From assembly GCF_014697545.1 (NCBI RefSeq), contig NZ_JACJSA010000003.1, positions 310,001 through 374,000 on the forward strand: a DNA stretch of 64,000 bases. Reading direction: 5' to 3'. Positions 52,411-60,194 of the stretch are shown in pieces. The translations under genes and the position numbers were made by a program. The stretch's first letter is position 1. Each line of letters begins with the position of its first letter. The notes under the pieces are model-generated. The model saw only the letters and a program-made list of their open reading frames with translations, ran no database searches and was not told the DNA's origin. This DNA comes from Oscillatoria sp. FACHB-1407 (GTDB lineage Bacteria > Cyanobacteriota > Cyanobacteriia > Elainellales > Elainellaceae).

Positions 52411-55125
52411 ATGACCAGTCCATCCCCTCATCTGCCTCCCTTAAATGTCTTTGTGTCCTACTCGCACAGGGATGAGACATTTAAGGATGAATTGGTGATT
52501 CACCTGGCAAACTTAAAGCGTCAGGGTAAGATTCGCGCATGGCAAGACCGCGACATTGAAGCGGGGACGGAATGGGATGCCGAGATCAAACAGCAACTCG
52601 AAGCGGCTGAGATTATTTTGCTGTTGATCACGCCCCAGTTTATGGCGTCCGATTATTGCTACAACCTGGAGATGCAACGAGCTATCCAACGCCATCAAGA
52701 GGGAACGGCTCGTGTGATCCCCATTATTGTCAAGCCCTGTGATTGGGAGAATGCCCCTTTTAGCGCACTCCAGGTTTTACCCAAAGATGCCCTCCCCATT
52801 ACCCAATGGAATGATCGGGATGCCGCTTTTCTCAACGTTGTGCAGGGTATTCGTCGGGCAGTAGAGTCGCTTCATCCTCAACCGTTAATAGGCGCAATCT
52901 CTAACTCAACCACTGCTTCCCCGGTGCCCCATCCCTCCTCCACTCCGGTCGTTGCCTCCTCCGCGACTGCTCAGCCCTTCCACCCCTCTATTTCCATCTC
53001 CTTCTCCACCTACGACTCGCAGACCTTTACCGGACGTGATGAGGAAACCGAGCACCTCTCCGGAGTTCTGCAAGACGATTGTCGGTTGTTGCTCATTCAC
53101 GGCATGACAGGCATTGGCAAAACTGCCCTTGCTGAACGATTGGCAGATCGGTTTGTGCAACCCCCCATGCGATACGTCCAGGTGATTCTCGATCGCGGCA
53201 TATCCTCGACTGATTTCACGAGTGGCGCACTCGCCATTTTGGCAAAACTGGATGACGACACAGCGCAACAACGACCTGACGAACAACTCCTGCCTCACCT
53301 GTTGCAAACCCTGGAGCGTCAACCCTGCTGGCTACAACTCGACTCGCTGGAGGCGTTGTTGTGTCAAAATGACCGGGGTGAATCGCATTTTACGGATCCC
53401 ACCTGGTTAGACTTTTTTGAGCAATTCTTGACCCTTGACCCCTCGCCAGTTGCCCCTGGTTCTCGTCTGGTGCTCACCTCTCAGAGTCTGCCGATGGATT
53501 GGAGCGATCGCGCTTTTCGCCTCGATAACCTCTGGTATGAGTACCCCCTGCATGGTCTGGAGAAATCTCAACGGATCGATTTGTTTCGTCGTCATGGGGT
53601 GACTCCAAAAACGTCAGCAGAGACAGACTACCTCTGTGCGATCGCCGACTACTTTGATGGGCATCCCCTGATCCTCAAAATGATTGCAGGTGATATTCAA
53701 AAGCGTCCCTTTAATGGCAGTGTCGAAACCTATTGGCGCGATTACTACCACCAGCGGCAGACTCAGACTACCCTCAAACTCGCTCGCAGTCAGGAAGAAC
53801 GAGCACGCCATTGGGTCAGACAAATTTTGGAACAGCTTCCCGATTTGCCGCGCCAAATGTTGCAACGGGCTTCAGTTTTTCGGCGACCTGTGCCCGAACG
53901 CTTTTATTTGGCTCTGCTGTCGAACACTGCCGATTCTGAGCGGGACGCCGCGCTGACAGTCCTCAAGTCGCGCAACCTGGTAGAAGAGATTGATTTCTAC
54001 AATGGGGAACTGCGGATTCAACAGCACAACCTGATTCGCGAGATTGCTCGCACTCTCCTGAAAGCCGATCTCCCAACCTGGCAATCGGCGGAACGCCAAG
54101 CTGCCCATTTGTGGCTTACTGCCTATACCCCTGCCCCCGATGCCCCCACGTTAGAGACAGTGCGCGGTTATCTGGAAGCTTTTGATCACTACTGCACGAT
54201 TGAGGATTGGAACACGGCTCAACAAACCGCCTGGACTCGCTTAAATACTCCAACCGAGAGCTATTTATGCTGGCAGTTGGGCATGTGGGGCTATTACCGG
54301 GAACAGGTGTTGCTATACACGAGCCTGTTGAAAATTGCTCGAAACACAGGCAATCGCCAGGGTGAAAATGTGCTGCATGGGTTGGGGATGGCGTATAGCT
54401 ATTTGGGGCAATATCAGCAGGCGATCGCCTGTCATCAGCAATATTTGGTGATTGCCCGTGAAATTGGCGATCGCCCCGGTGAAGGTGCGGTGTTAGGCAA
54501 TTTGGGAGGGGCATACGATAAGTTGGGGCAATATCAGCAGGCCCTGGAGTGTCACCAGCAATTTTTGGCAATTGCGCGTGAAATTGGCGATCGCCAGTAT
54601 CAGAGCAATGCTCTGGGAGGCTTGGGCAACACCTACTACAGCATGAAGCAGTATGAGCAGGCGATCGACTGCCATCGACAATCTCTCCAGATCGCGCAGG
54701 AGCTTGGTGATCGGCGGGGTGAAGGCGTAGCTTTCGGGAATTTGGGGCTTGTGTACGACCACCTGGGACAATATCAGCAGGCGATCGACTTTCACCAGCA
54801 ATGCTTGACGGTCATGCAAAGCCTTGACGATCGCGGCGGTGAAGGGGCAGCACGGGTGAATCTGGGCGGTACCTATCTGAAAATGAAGCGGTATGCGGAG
54901 GCGTTGACTGAGAACCAAACGGCGTTAACGATCGTGCGTGAGACAGGCGATCGCTTAAATGAAGCTGAAGCCCTCAAGAACCTTGCAGAACTGCATCTTG
55001 CGCTTGGCGAGACAGCGATCGCCCGACAATACGGTGAGCAGGCACTAACATTGGCAACTGAGCTTGGAATTCCCCTAAAGGAAGATTGCCAGAAACTCAT
55101 GCACCAGTTGGAGGCTATCGGTTAA
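52411..55125 (+). CDS. TIR-STAND NTPase-TPR protein
   Basis: 904 residues from ATG 52411 (an in-frame TTG at 52375 is an alternative). The TIR domain (about 10-150) has NVFVSYSHRDETFKDEL, the acidic LEMQRAIQRHQE (Glu87, a candidate NAD-cleaving residue) and PIIVKPCDWE. A Pro/Ser linker leads to the STAND NTPase with the P-loop GMTGIGKTALAE (residues 231-242) and QPCWLQLDSLEALL. The C-terminal ~270 residues are about six 40-residue TPRs with QYQQAIACHQQYL-like cores. Such proteins are bacterial NLR-like sensors, several of which work in antiphage defence by depleting NAD; here defence is inferred. It ends by overlapping the DoxX gene by 11 bases. Confidence 0.9.
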   Translation: MTSPSPHLPPLNVFVSYSHRDETFKDELVIHLANLKRQGKIRAWQDRDIEAGTEWDAEIKQQLEAAEIILLLITPQFMASDYCYNLEMQRAIQRHQEGTARVIPIIVKPCDWENAPFSALQVLPKDALPITQWNDRDAAFLNVVQGIRRAVESLHPQPLIGAISNSTTASPVPHPSSTPVVASSATAQPFHPSISISFSTYDSQTFTGRDEETEHLSGVLQDDCRLLLIHGMTGIGKTALAERLADRFVQPPMRYVQVILDRGISSTDFTSGALAILAKLDDDTAQQRPDEQLLPHLLQTLERQPCWLQLDSLEALLCQNDRGESHFTDPTWLDFFEQFLTLDPSPVAPGSRLVLTSQSLPMDWSDRAFRLDNLWYEYPLHGLEKSQRIDLFRRHGVTPKTSAETDYLCAIADYFDGHPLILKMIAGDIQKRPFNGSVETYWRDYYHQRQTQTTLKLARSQEERARHWVRQILEQLPDLPRQMLQRASVFRRPVPERFYLALLSNTADSERDAALTVLKSRNLVEEIDFYNGELRIQQHNLIREIARTLLKADLPTWQSAERQAAHLWLTAYTPAPDAPTLETVRGYLEAFDHYCTIEDWNTAQQTAWTRLNTPTESYLCWQLGMWGYYREQVLLYTSLLKIARNTGNRQGENVLHGLGMAYSYLGQYQQAIACHQQYLVIAREIGDRPGEGAVLGNLGGAYDKLGQYQQALECHQQFLAIAREIGDRQYQSNALGGLGNTYYSMKQYEQAIDCHRQSLQIAQELGDRRGEGVAFGNLGLVYDHLGQYQQAIDFHQQCLTVMQSLDDRGGEGAARVNLGGTYLKMKRYAEALTENQTALTIVRETGDRLNEAEALKNLAELHLALGETAIARQYGEQALTLATELGIPLKEDCQKLMHQLEAIG

Positions 55126-55567
55126 TTTGTGCCTCGACTCCCGCGATCACATCCGATGCTCCGGGTTGTTGTTCGGGTTTGCGAGTGTACCACCATGCCC
55201 AGGAGATAAAAACTGCCTGAAACGGCAACCGCAACCAATACAACACTGGATGATGAGGAATGCCTTCGATTGGAATGCTGTTGAGTGCCTGATTGATGTT
55301 AGCTGGAAAGACGGCAATAAATAACGCAATCAATCCCCAGGCAGCGGCAACGCTAACAAATGGAATGAGCAACCCAATGCCACCCAGGATTTCAAAGAAG
55401 CCGCTGATGTAAACTAAACCGACTGGATGTGGCAACTCCGGTGGCACAATTTTGGCATATTCCTGTGGCTTGAGGAAGTGTGTAATGCCAACGATAATAA
55501 TAGAGATCGCGAGGATCACTCGCAGAATTTCTTTACGACGATAATACGTTTGACTGACTGCTTTCAT
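55115..55567 (-). CDS. DoxX-family membrane protein
   Basis: 150 residues, four membrane helices: around ILRVILAISIIIVGITHFL, VGLVYISGFFEILGGIGLL, AAAWGLIALFIAVFPANINQA and LRLPFQAVFISWAWWY. This is the DoxX/DoxD arrangement. DoxX proteins of other bacteria act with superoxide dismutase and sulfurtransferase or remain uncharacterised. The gene is convergent with the TIR-STAND gene. Confidence 0.88.
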   Translation of the reverse strand: MKAVSQTYYRRKEILRVILAISIIIVGITHFLKPQEYAKIVPPELPHPVGLVYISGFFEILGGIGLLIPFVSVAAAWGLIALFIAVFPANINQALNSIPIEGIPHHPVLYWLRLPFQAVFISWAWWYTRKPEQQPGASDVIAGVEAQINR

Positions 55568-56085
55568 AACTCAATCGACGACTTACACAACCCTTCAATT
55601 TCTACTCAAAATTAACAATATGAGTGAATCAATTTCGTCTGTCTTCAGACGGCTAGGGGTCAAGTTTTCTATATAGCAACCGAGGGGTTGGTTAGGACGG
55701 GGCGCAGAGGTTTGCCGAACCGATGCGGGTTGGTTTTGCTCTTGTAACGGCGGTTTTAACCGCTAAGTACTGCTATTCATAGATAGGGTTTGGAAATAAA
55801 ACCAGGGGGGTGTGGGGGCTGCGCCCCAGCCAGGGGTTCCACCCCTGCACCCCAAATTCCTACCCTTATTTACGACGAGTTGTACTAAGGAATGGAAATT
55901 AAATAAGTTCGATATTTGGTAGGGGCGGGTTTTGCTGTCAAATCTATAACAGGGCACAGGTGGATCTGCTAAACCCGCCCGTACAGTTTGCGGATTTATT
56001 AAATTCACAATCCTAAGATTCTTAAGTCCTGTTCCGGTTAAATCGCTTTTTTACAACATCTAACGTCAGTACAGCTTTTGAACTC
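55568..56085. repeat. Cluster of dispersed repeats
   Basis: Copy 4 of the GGCGGTTAAAAC family is inverted at about 55690-55760. It is followed directly by the inverted 120-bp GTAC-ended repeat (55767-55885), then by a TAGGGGCGGGTTTTGC/GCTAAACCCGCCC unit (55919-56001), whose tail CAGTTTGCGGATTTAT recurs at 57721. No gene in this 500-base spacer. Confidence 0.85.
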
Positions 56086-57024
56086 ATGAATGAATCTCAC
56101 TTCAAACAACCAGAATTAGGATTGGTTTGCATTACGGCATCCGATCAAGTTCGGTTTAAGACGATGACGCGCAAACGCCTATTGCAGCTTGCGCCGAACG
56201 AGCAGACAGATGCACTGCGAGATTTGTATGCTCAAAATATGAAGCGATTGGATGCAGCAATTACCTTTTGTGAGCGTGAGGGGGTTCACCTGTACCGCCT
56301 GATCTCTGGACTGTTTCCCTTTGCCGATGATCCAATCGGTGCAGATGTTTTAACGGAATTTTCTGAAGGACTGGCGATTGTGGGGGCACATGCGATCGCC
56401 TCTGGTATTCGTCTGGTGTTGCATCCCGACCAGTTTGTGGTGCTCAACTCCGATCGCCCCGATGTGATTGAAAACAGTATCAAGATTCTAACTGCCCATG
56501 CGCGGACGTTTGACCTGTTGGGACAACCACAATCGCCCTGGGCACTGATGAACATCCATGGGGGGAAGGGCGATCGCGCTGAACGCTTGGTCAGCGTTAT
56601 TCGAGATTTGCCCGACACGATTCGTCTGCGGCTCACTCTGGAGAATGACGAGTATGCCTATGGAGCTAACCAAATTGCAGAAGTCTGTCAGGCAGCAGGT
56701 ATTCCAATGGTGTTTGATGCACACCACCACGCCATCAATCAGCACCTGGAAACCTATGAAGACCCCAGTGTGGCAGAGATGCTGGAGGTTGCTAAAACAA
56801 CATGGCAGAACCCAGACTGGCAGTTAGTCCACATTTCTAACGGATGCGAATCCTTCACCGATCCGAAACACAGCGATTACATTACGCTGATGCCCAGTTC
56901 CTACCGCTATGTGCCGTGGATTGAGATTGAGGCAAAACAAAAAGAACGGGCGATCGCCAAGCTACGCGAGGATTGGTTAACACTAGGCTTTCCATCCCAC
57001 ACGACAGAACTACAACCTGTCTGA
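56086..57024 (+). CDS. uvsE: UV DNA damage endonuclease (UvsE/UvdE)
   Basis: 312 residues, a normal length. TIM-barrel signatures are LGLVCITASDQVRFKTMTRK, GVHLYRLISGLFPFADDP, LHPDQFVVLNS, MNIHGGKGDR, LTLENDEYAYG, MVFDAHHHA and LVHISNGCESF; the histidines, aspartates and glutamates are the metal ligands of the AP-endonuclease-like site. It nicks DNA 5' to UV photoproducts, an alternative to UvrABC excision. ATG 56086. Confidence 0.95.
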   Translation: MNESHFKQPELGLVCITASDQVRFKTMTRKRLLQLAPNEQTDALRDLYAQNMKRLDAAITFCEREGVHLYRLISGLFPFADDPIGADVLTEFSEGLAIVGAHAIASGIRLVLHPDQFVVLNSDRPDVIENSIKILTAHARTFDLLGQPQSPWALMNIHGGKGDRAERLVSVIRDLPDTIRLRLTLENDEYAYGANQIAEVCQAAGIPMVFDAHHHAINQHLETYEDPSVAEMLEVAKTTWQNPDWQLVHISNGCESFTDPKHSDYITLMPSSYRYVPWIEIEAKQKERAIAKLREDWLTLGFPSHTTELQPV

Positions 57025-57132
57025 ACCCAAATCTGACCATTTGAGGATTTGGCAATGCTATGAAGTTAGTTAGCGTACAGGCAGAATCAATTGATTTGTT
57101 GAATCCAAACGCTTGAAGTAGAGAAATTAATC

Positions 57133-57351
57133 ATGTCAGAACCCAATGAAAAAACGCCCGGTGAACAGGCGTTAGAAGCAACGCATAATCCTGGAGCAAT
57201 GCTTGAAAGAGCACGCGACGCTAATGAAGGAAAAAGCTCCAATTCTTCTGGAAGTGTGGCAACAAGTACGGCTCAAGAGCATGTTCCCAGCACGTCTGAC
57301 CCTAATGCCTCAACTCTGCCTTCATCTAATAAGCCCGATGAAGAGCCTTAG
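57133..57351 (+). CDS. Small hydrophilic protein
   Basis: 72 residues, no cysteine, no membrane segment, rich in Ser, Glu, Pro and Asn: EKTPGEQALEATHNPGAMLE, then SGSVATSTAQEHVP and NKPDEEP. It is likely disordered. A purine-rich GTAGAG stretch upstream gives only a weak ribosome site. No family is recognised, but it resembles the small protein at 59865-60050 in composition and length. Confidence 0.6.
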   Translation: MSEPNEKTPGEQALEATHNPGAMLERARDANEGKSSNSSGSVATSTAQEHVPSTSDPNASTLPSSNKPDEEP

Positions 57352-57778
57352 AGCTACTTACTAAAGTCAATCTGAAGCTCTAAACCATCTGCTGTCGCTT
57401 GATCTCCCCTAACAAGCTACGGCGTATACAGATCTCTGGTCTTTTCCATAATTGGAGAACCAGGCATTGGGGGAGTTTCCCCAAACCCCCTAGCAGAAGG
57501 TGTTTGAGTTAACCCAAAGGCGCGCTTCGCATCGGTTCCAAGTTCGGGTGCCTTTAGTAGTGACAAGAGGTTTGGGAGAACTCAAAGTTCCCCAGAATTG
57601 GGGAATTTAGAGGGCTGAGAGGACTTGTGTGTACACGGTAGCCTAACAAAGGGGGAACTCAAGTAAGGGTCTGAAATCCCCTCCATTGCAGGGCGCAGAT
57701 GGGTTTGCTAAACCCGCCATACAGTTTGCGGATTTATGTTGCAGATTTATGGCGTTGCCGATCTAATGCATGAATTTC
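57352..57778 (+). repeat. Larger diverged repeat (copy 2) and TAGGGG-family fragment
   Basis: 57352-57690 is a direct, diverged copy of 50749-51170, with the core 57415-57644 starting AAGCTACGGCGTATACAG and ending GTGTACACGGTAGCCT. It lacks about 60 bases relative to copy 1. A CAGGGCGCAGATGGGTTTGC fragment (57688-57738) repeats 55952-56001. Confidence 0.8.
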
Positions 57779-57806
57779 GTAGGGACGTTTCGCGAAACGT
57801 CCCTAC
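57779..57806. repeat. Perfect 28-bp palindrome
   Basis: GTAGGGACGTTTCG and its exact complement CGAAACGTCCCTAC. Same core as the palindrome at 15758-15787, with a compensating change: GGGC/GCCC there is GGGA/TCCC here. Confidence 0.85.
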
Positions 57807-57939
57807 AGTCGTGTTGCGTTTTCAAGAGTCATACCTGCATTCAGCAATGCGCGGATTTATTCAACCCACACTCCTTAGATTAGAGATGATGTTGAACTTG
57901 TGTTGAACTCGTAGGGATACGGCGTAACAATCCTACTGG

Positions 57940-58194
57940 CTACAATTCCGCAGGTGTTTCGGGAGCAACTTCAATGCCCAGTTGTGTTCTGTCAAATGGA
58001 GTTGGAGTTCCCAAATCGCCAAAGCTGTTAATTGTGACTCCAATGTGTTCTCCGGCTTTTTTGAGTTCTCTTTCAAATGTGGCAATGTCATTGCCATACC
58101 CACATCGTTCGGCTGCTGCCTCAATACCCTGATTGGAATTGGCTTTTGCACAATCGATTAAATCAGTTCCGTAAAGGGGTTCTAATGATGCCAT
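57940..58194 (-). CDS. Small conserved hypothetical protein
   Basis: 84 residues from ATG 58194, with GGGGAG ten bases upstream; the frame open to 58209 has a weaker site. MASLEPLYGTDLIDCAKANS, then GIEAAAERCGYGNDIATFE and an amphipathic helix RELKKAGEHIGVTI. Two cysteines (residues 14 and 32) are seen but not in a metal-binding pattern. Pro/Glu-rich tail. Similar small proteins occur in cyanobacteria; no function is known. Confidence 0.65.
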   Translation of the reverse strand: MASLEPLYGTDLIDCAKANSNQGIEAAAERCGYGNDIATFERELKKAGEHIGVTINSFGDLGTPTPFDRTQLGIEVAPETPAEL

Positions 58195-58587
58195 TATTGT
58201 TCTCCCCATCTCAGTAAATTACTAAGACGATCGTAGAAATAAAATAGTAGATTACCCCTCCATCAACGGGCAGAACCAGAGACAGACTAAAGTTCTAAAC
58301 AGAGTTTTGATAAAGGATTTCCTTGTCCCTCTTTAGTTTGAAGTGAGTTAAAGTCTTTCGCTTGATAGAGCATTCATTGGCGATCGCCTCCCATATTTAA
58401 AGGAGTAGAAACTTTTAACCTCAAGTAATGCAAGGGCAGTGCAAGAATAGCAATTTTGCTGTGAGTCGAGAATCATGTTGCAGAGATTTTTGGGCTTGAG
58501 ATTTTGCATTTGAGGTTTGAAGACAAGATCTGATTGCATTTCTACAGATCTTGAACTCAATTAGTATTTGTTCGGAGTGAATACACT
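58195..58587. promoter_or_regulatory. Upstream region of the baeRF gene with an inverted repeat
   Basis: AAGATCTG (58525-58532) and CAGATCTT (58545-58552) form an inverted repeat 36 bases before the start codon, as an operator or mRNA hairpin would. The rest of the spacer is AT-rich without a gene. Confidence 0.4.
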
Positions 58588-59742
58588 ATGCTGTCAATTG
58601 ATGAGCTTAAAGAGTTACTTCAACCTCAAGGGCTTTGCGTTTCGATATTCATGCCGATGCATCGGGCTGGGTCTGAAGTGCAGCAAAATCCAATTCGATT
58701 TAAGGATTTGATCAAACAAGCGGAAGATCAACTGCAAGCCCATGATATGCGACGCACGGATGCTGTAGCGTTGTTGGAACCTGCTCACTCATTGGATCAG
58801 ACAGATTTTTGGGAGAACCAGGACGAGGGATTAGCGGTATTTATTGCAGAGGGTTGGTTCCGTTATTACAAACTACCAATGCGATTTGAAGAACTCGTTG
58901 TCGTGAGCGATCGCTTCCATCTAAAACCACTGATTCCACTCCTCAATCGAGACGGTGAGTTTTATATTCTGGCATTGAGTCAGAAGCAGGTGCGATTCTT
59001 TGAGGGCAGTCGTTACAGCATTAAGCAAGTTGAAATTGAAAACTTACCTCAAAATATTGACGAAACACTGCAATACGACGAGACTGCCCAGGAAGGACAG
59101 TTTCGCATCAACACCTCCAAAGGTGGGACGAACAATCCGTTCCAACGGTCTGGCAGCTATCATGGGCAGGGCGCACCCGATCGCGACTACCACAACCGCG
59201 ACATTCTGCAATTCTTCCATCAAATCGATGCTGCACTGCATCCCTTCCTGAAAGACAAGCGTGCTCCGTTGGTGTTAGTTGGGGTTGAATACTTACTGCC
59301 CATCTATCGTGAAGCAAACACCTATCAGCATTTGCTGGAGGAAGGGGTGACTGAAAGCCCCAAAGTTGTTAGTCCTGAAGAGTTGCACGATCAGGCATGG
59401 GCGATCGTTGAACCCTGTCTGATGCAACAGGAACAGGTGGCAATTGAGTATTATCAAAATCTGTCGGCAACTGGAAAAACATCCACTGACTTAAAGGAAG
59501 CTGTGTCTGGAGCCTATTACGGACGAGTTGAACAGCTATTTGTGGCGGTGGGCAGACAGCGATGGGGCAACTTTGATCCCGATAGCAACGAGTTGCACAT
59601 GCATGAAACTGCGGAACCTGGGGATGAGGATTTGCTCAATGCAGCCGCACTACAAACCCTGCTAAATGGCGGCACCGTATATGCAGTTGAGCCGGAGAAA
59701 GTCCCTGACTCCGCACTGGTTGCAGCGGTGTTTCGGTATTAA
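58588..59742 (+). CDS. baeRF (bacterial archaeo-eukaryotic release factor-like) family protein
   Basis: 384 residues. The eRF1-like domain order is visible: a leading LSIDELKELLQPQGLCVSIF domain, the central RDGEFYILALSQKQVRFFEG segment, and a C-terminal domain ending with LNGGTVYAVEPEKVPDSALV. These baeRF proteins may act on stalled or hibernating ribosomes; the eRF1 GGQ loop is not seen, so peptide release is not implied. ATG 58588 with GGAGTGAAT upstream. Confidence 0.8.
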   Translation: MLSIDELKELLQPQGLCVSIFMPMHRAGSEVQQNPIRFKDLIKQAEDQLQAHDMRRTDAVALLEPAHSLDQTDFWENQDEGLAVFIAEGWFRYYKLPMRFEELVVVSDRFHLKPLIPLLNRDGEFYILALSQKQVRFFEGSRYSIKQVEIENLPQNIDETLQYDETAQEGQFRINTSKGGTNNPFQRSGSYHGQGAPDRDYHNRDILQFFHQIDAALHPFLKDKRAPLVLVGVEYLLPIYREANTYQHLLEEGVTESPKVVSPEELHDQAWAIVEPCLMQQEQVAIEYYQNLSATGKTSTDLKEAVSGAYYGRVEQLFVAVGRQRWGNFDPDSNELHMHETAEPGDEDLLNAAALQTLLNGGTVYAVEPEKVPDSALVAAVFRY

Positions 59743-59804
59743 TCCATCAGCTTGAATAGCTGTTTCAACGTATAGCTATAAGCTGTCCTATCTGTGTGAC
59801 CAGG

Positions 59805-59824
59805 CAAGGGGCTTAAGCCCCTTG
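59805..59824. repeat. 20-bp perfect palindrome
   Basis: CAAGGGGCTTAAGCCCCTTG in the spacer downstream of the baeRF gene. It can form a 10-bp hairpin but has no T-run after it, so it is not a standard intrinsic terminator. Confidence 0.75.
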
Positions 59825-59864
59825 TTCAACAAAGCCTCTTTTGTATCAGTTAAAGGAGAACACC

Positions 59865-60050
59865 ATGAGCGGCGATCGCACCACCCAATCTAACCCCACC
59901 CCCCCGACCGATCCCAACAACTTAGAGGAACAAAACGTTCACCCAGAAGCTGGTGATGTCGTTGATGAGACGGACGCTGAGCTTCGGCAAAGTTCGCCGT
60001 TAAATCCACGAGTCAGCGAAAAATCTCTAGAGTCTCCGGAAGAAGCTTAA
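59865..60050 (+). CDS. Small hydrophilic protein
   Basis: 61 residues from ATG 59865, with AAAGGAGAAC immediately upstream; the longer frame from 59841 lacks a site. Rich in Asn, Pro, Asp, Glu and Ser (TQSNPTPPTDPNNLEEQN, then HPEAGDVVDETDAELRQSS), without cysteine or a membrane helix, so likely disordered. It resembles the product of 57133-57351 in size and composition. Confidence 0.65.
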   Translation: MSGDRTTQSNPTPPTDPNNLEEQNVHPEAGDVVDETDAELRQSSPLNPRVSEKSLESPEEA

Positions 60051-60142
60051 AAGTTATAGCAGTATTCACAAAACTGAGGATGGAACGGGGGGTACAGTCC
60101 TGATATCCCCTGCTTCTGGCTTTATGCGTAACCCTATAAACA

Positions 60143-60194
60143 TTATTTTTTGTTGTCACTATTTTTTGTTGTCACTATTTTTTGTTGTCACTAT
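60143..60194 (+). repeat. Three 16-bp tandem repeats just before a start codon
   Basis: TATTTTTTGTTGTCAC occurs three times in succession, ending at ATG 60193. No Shine-Dalgarno is visible in the array. Confidence 0.85.
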
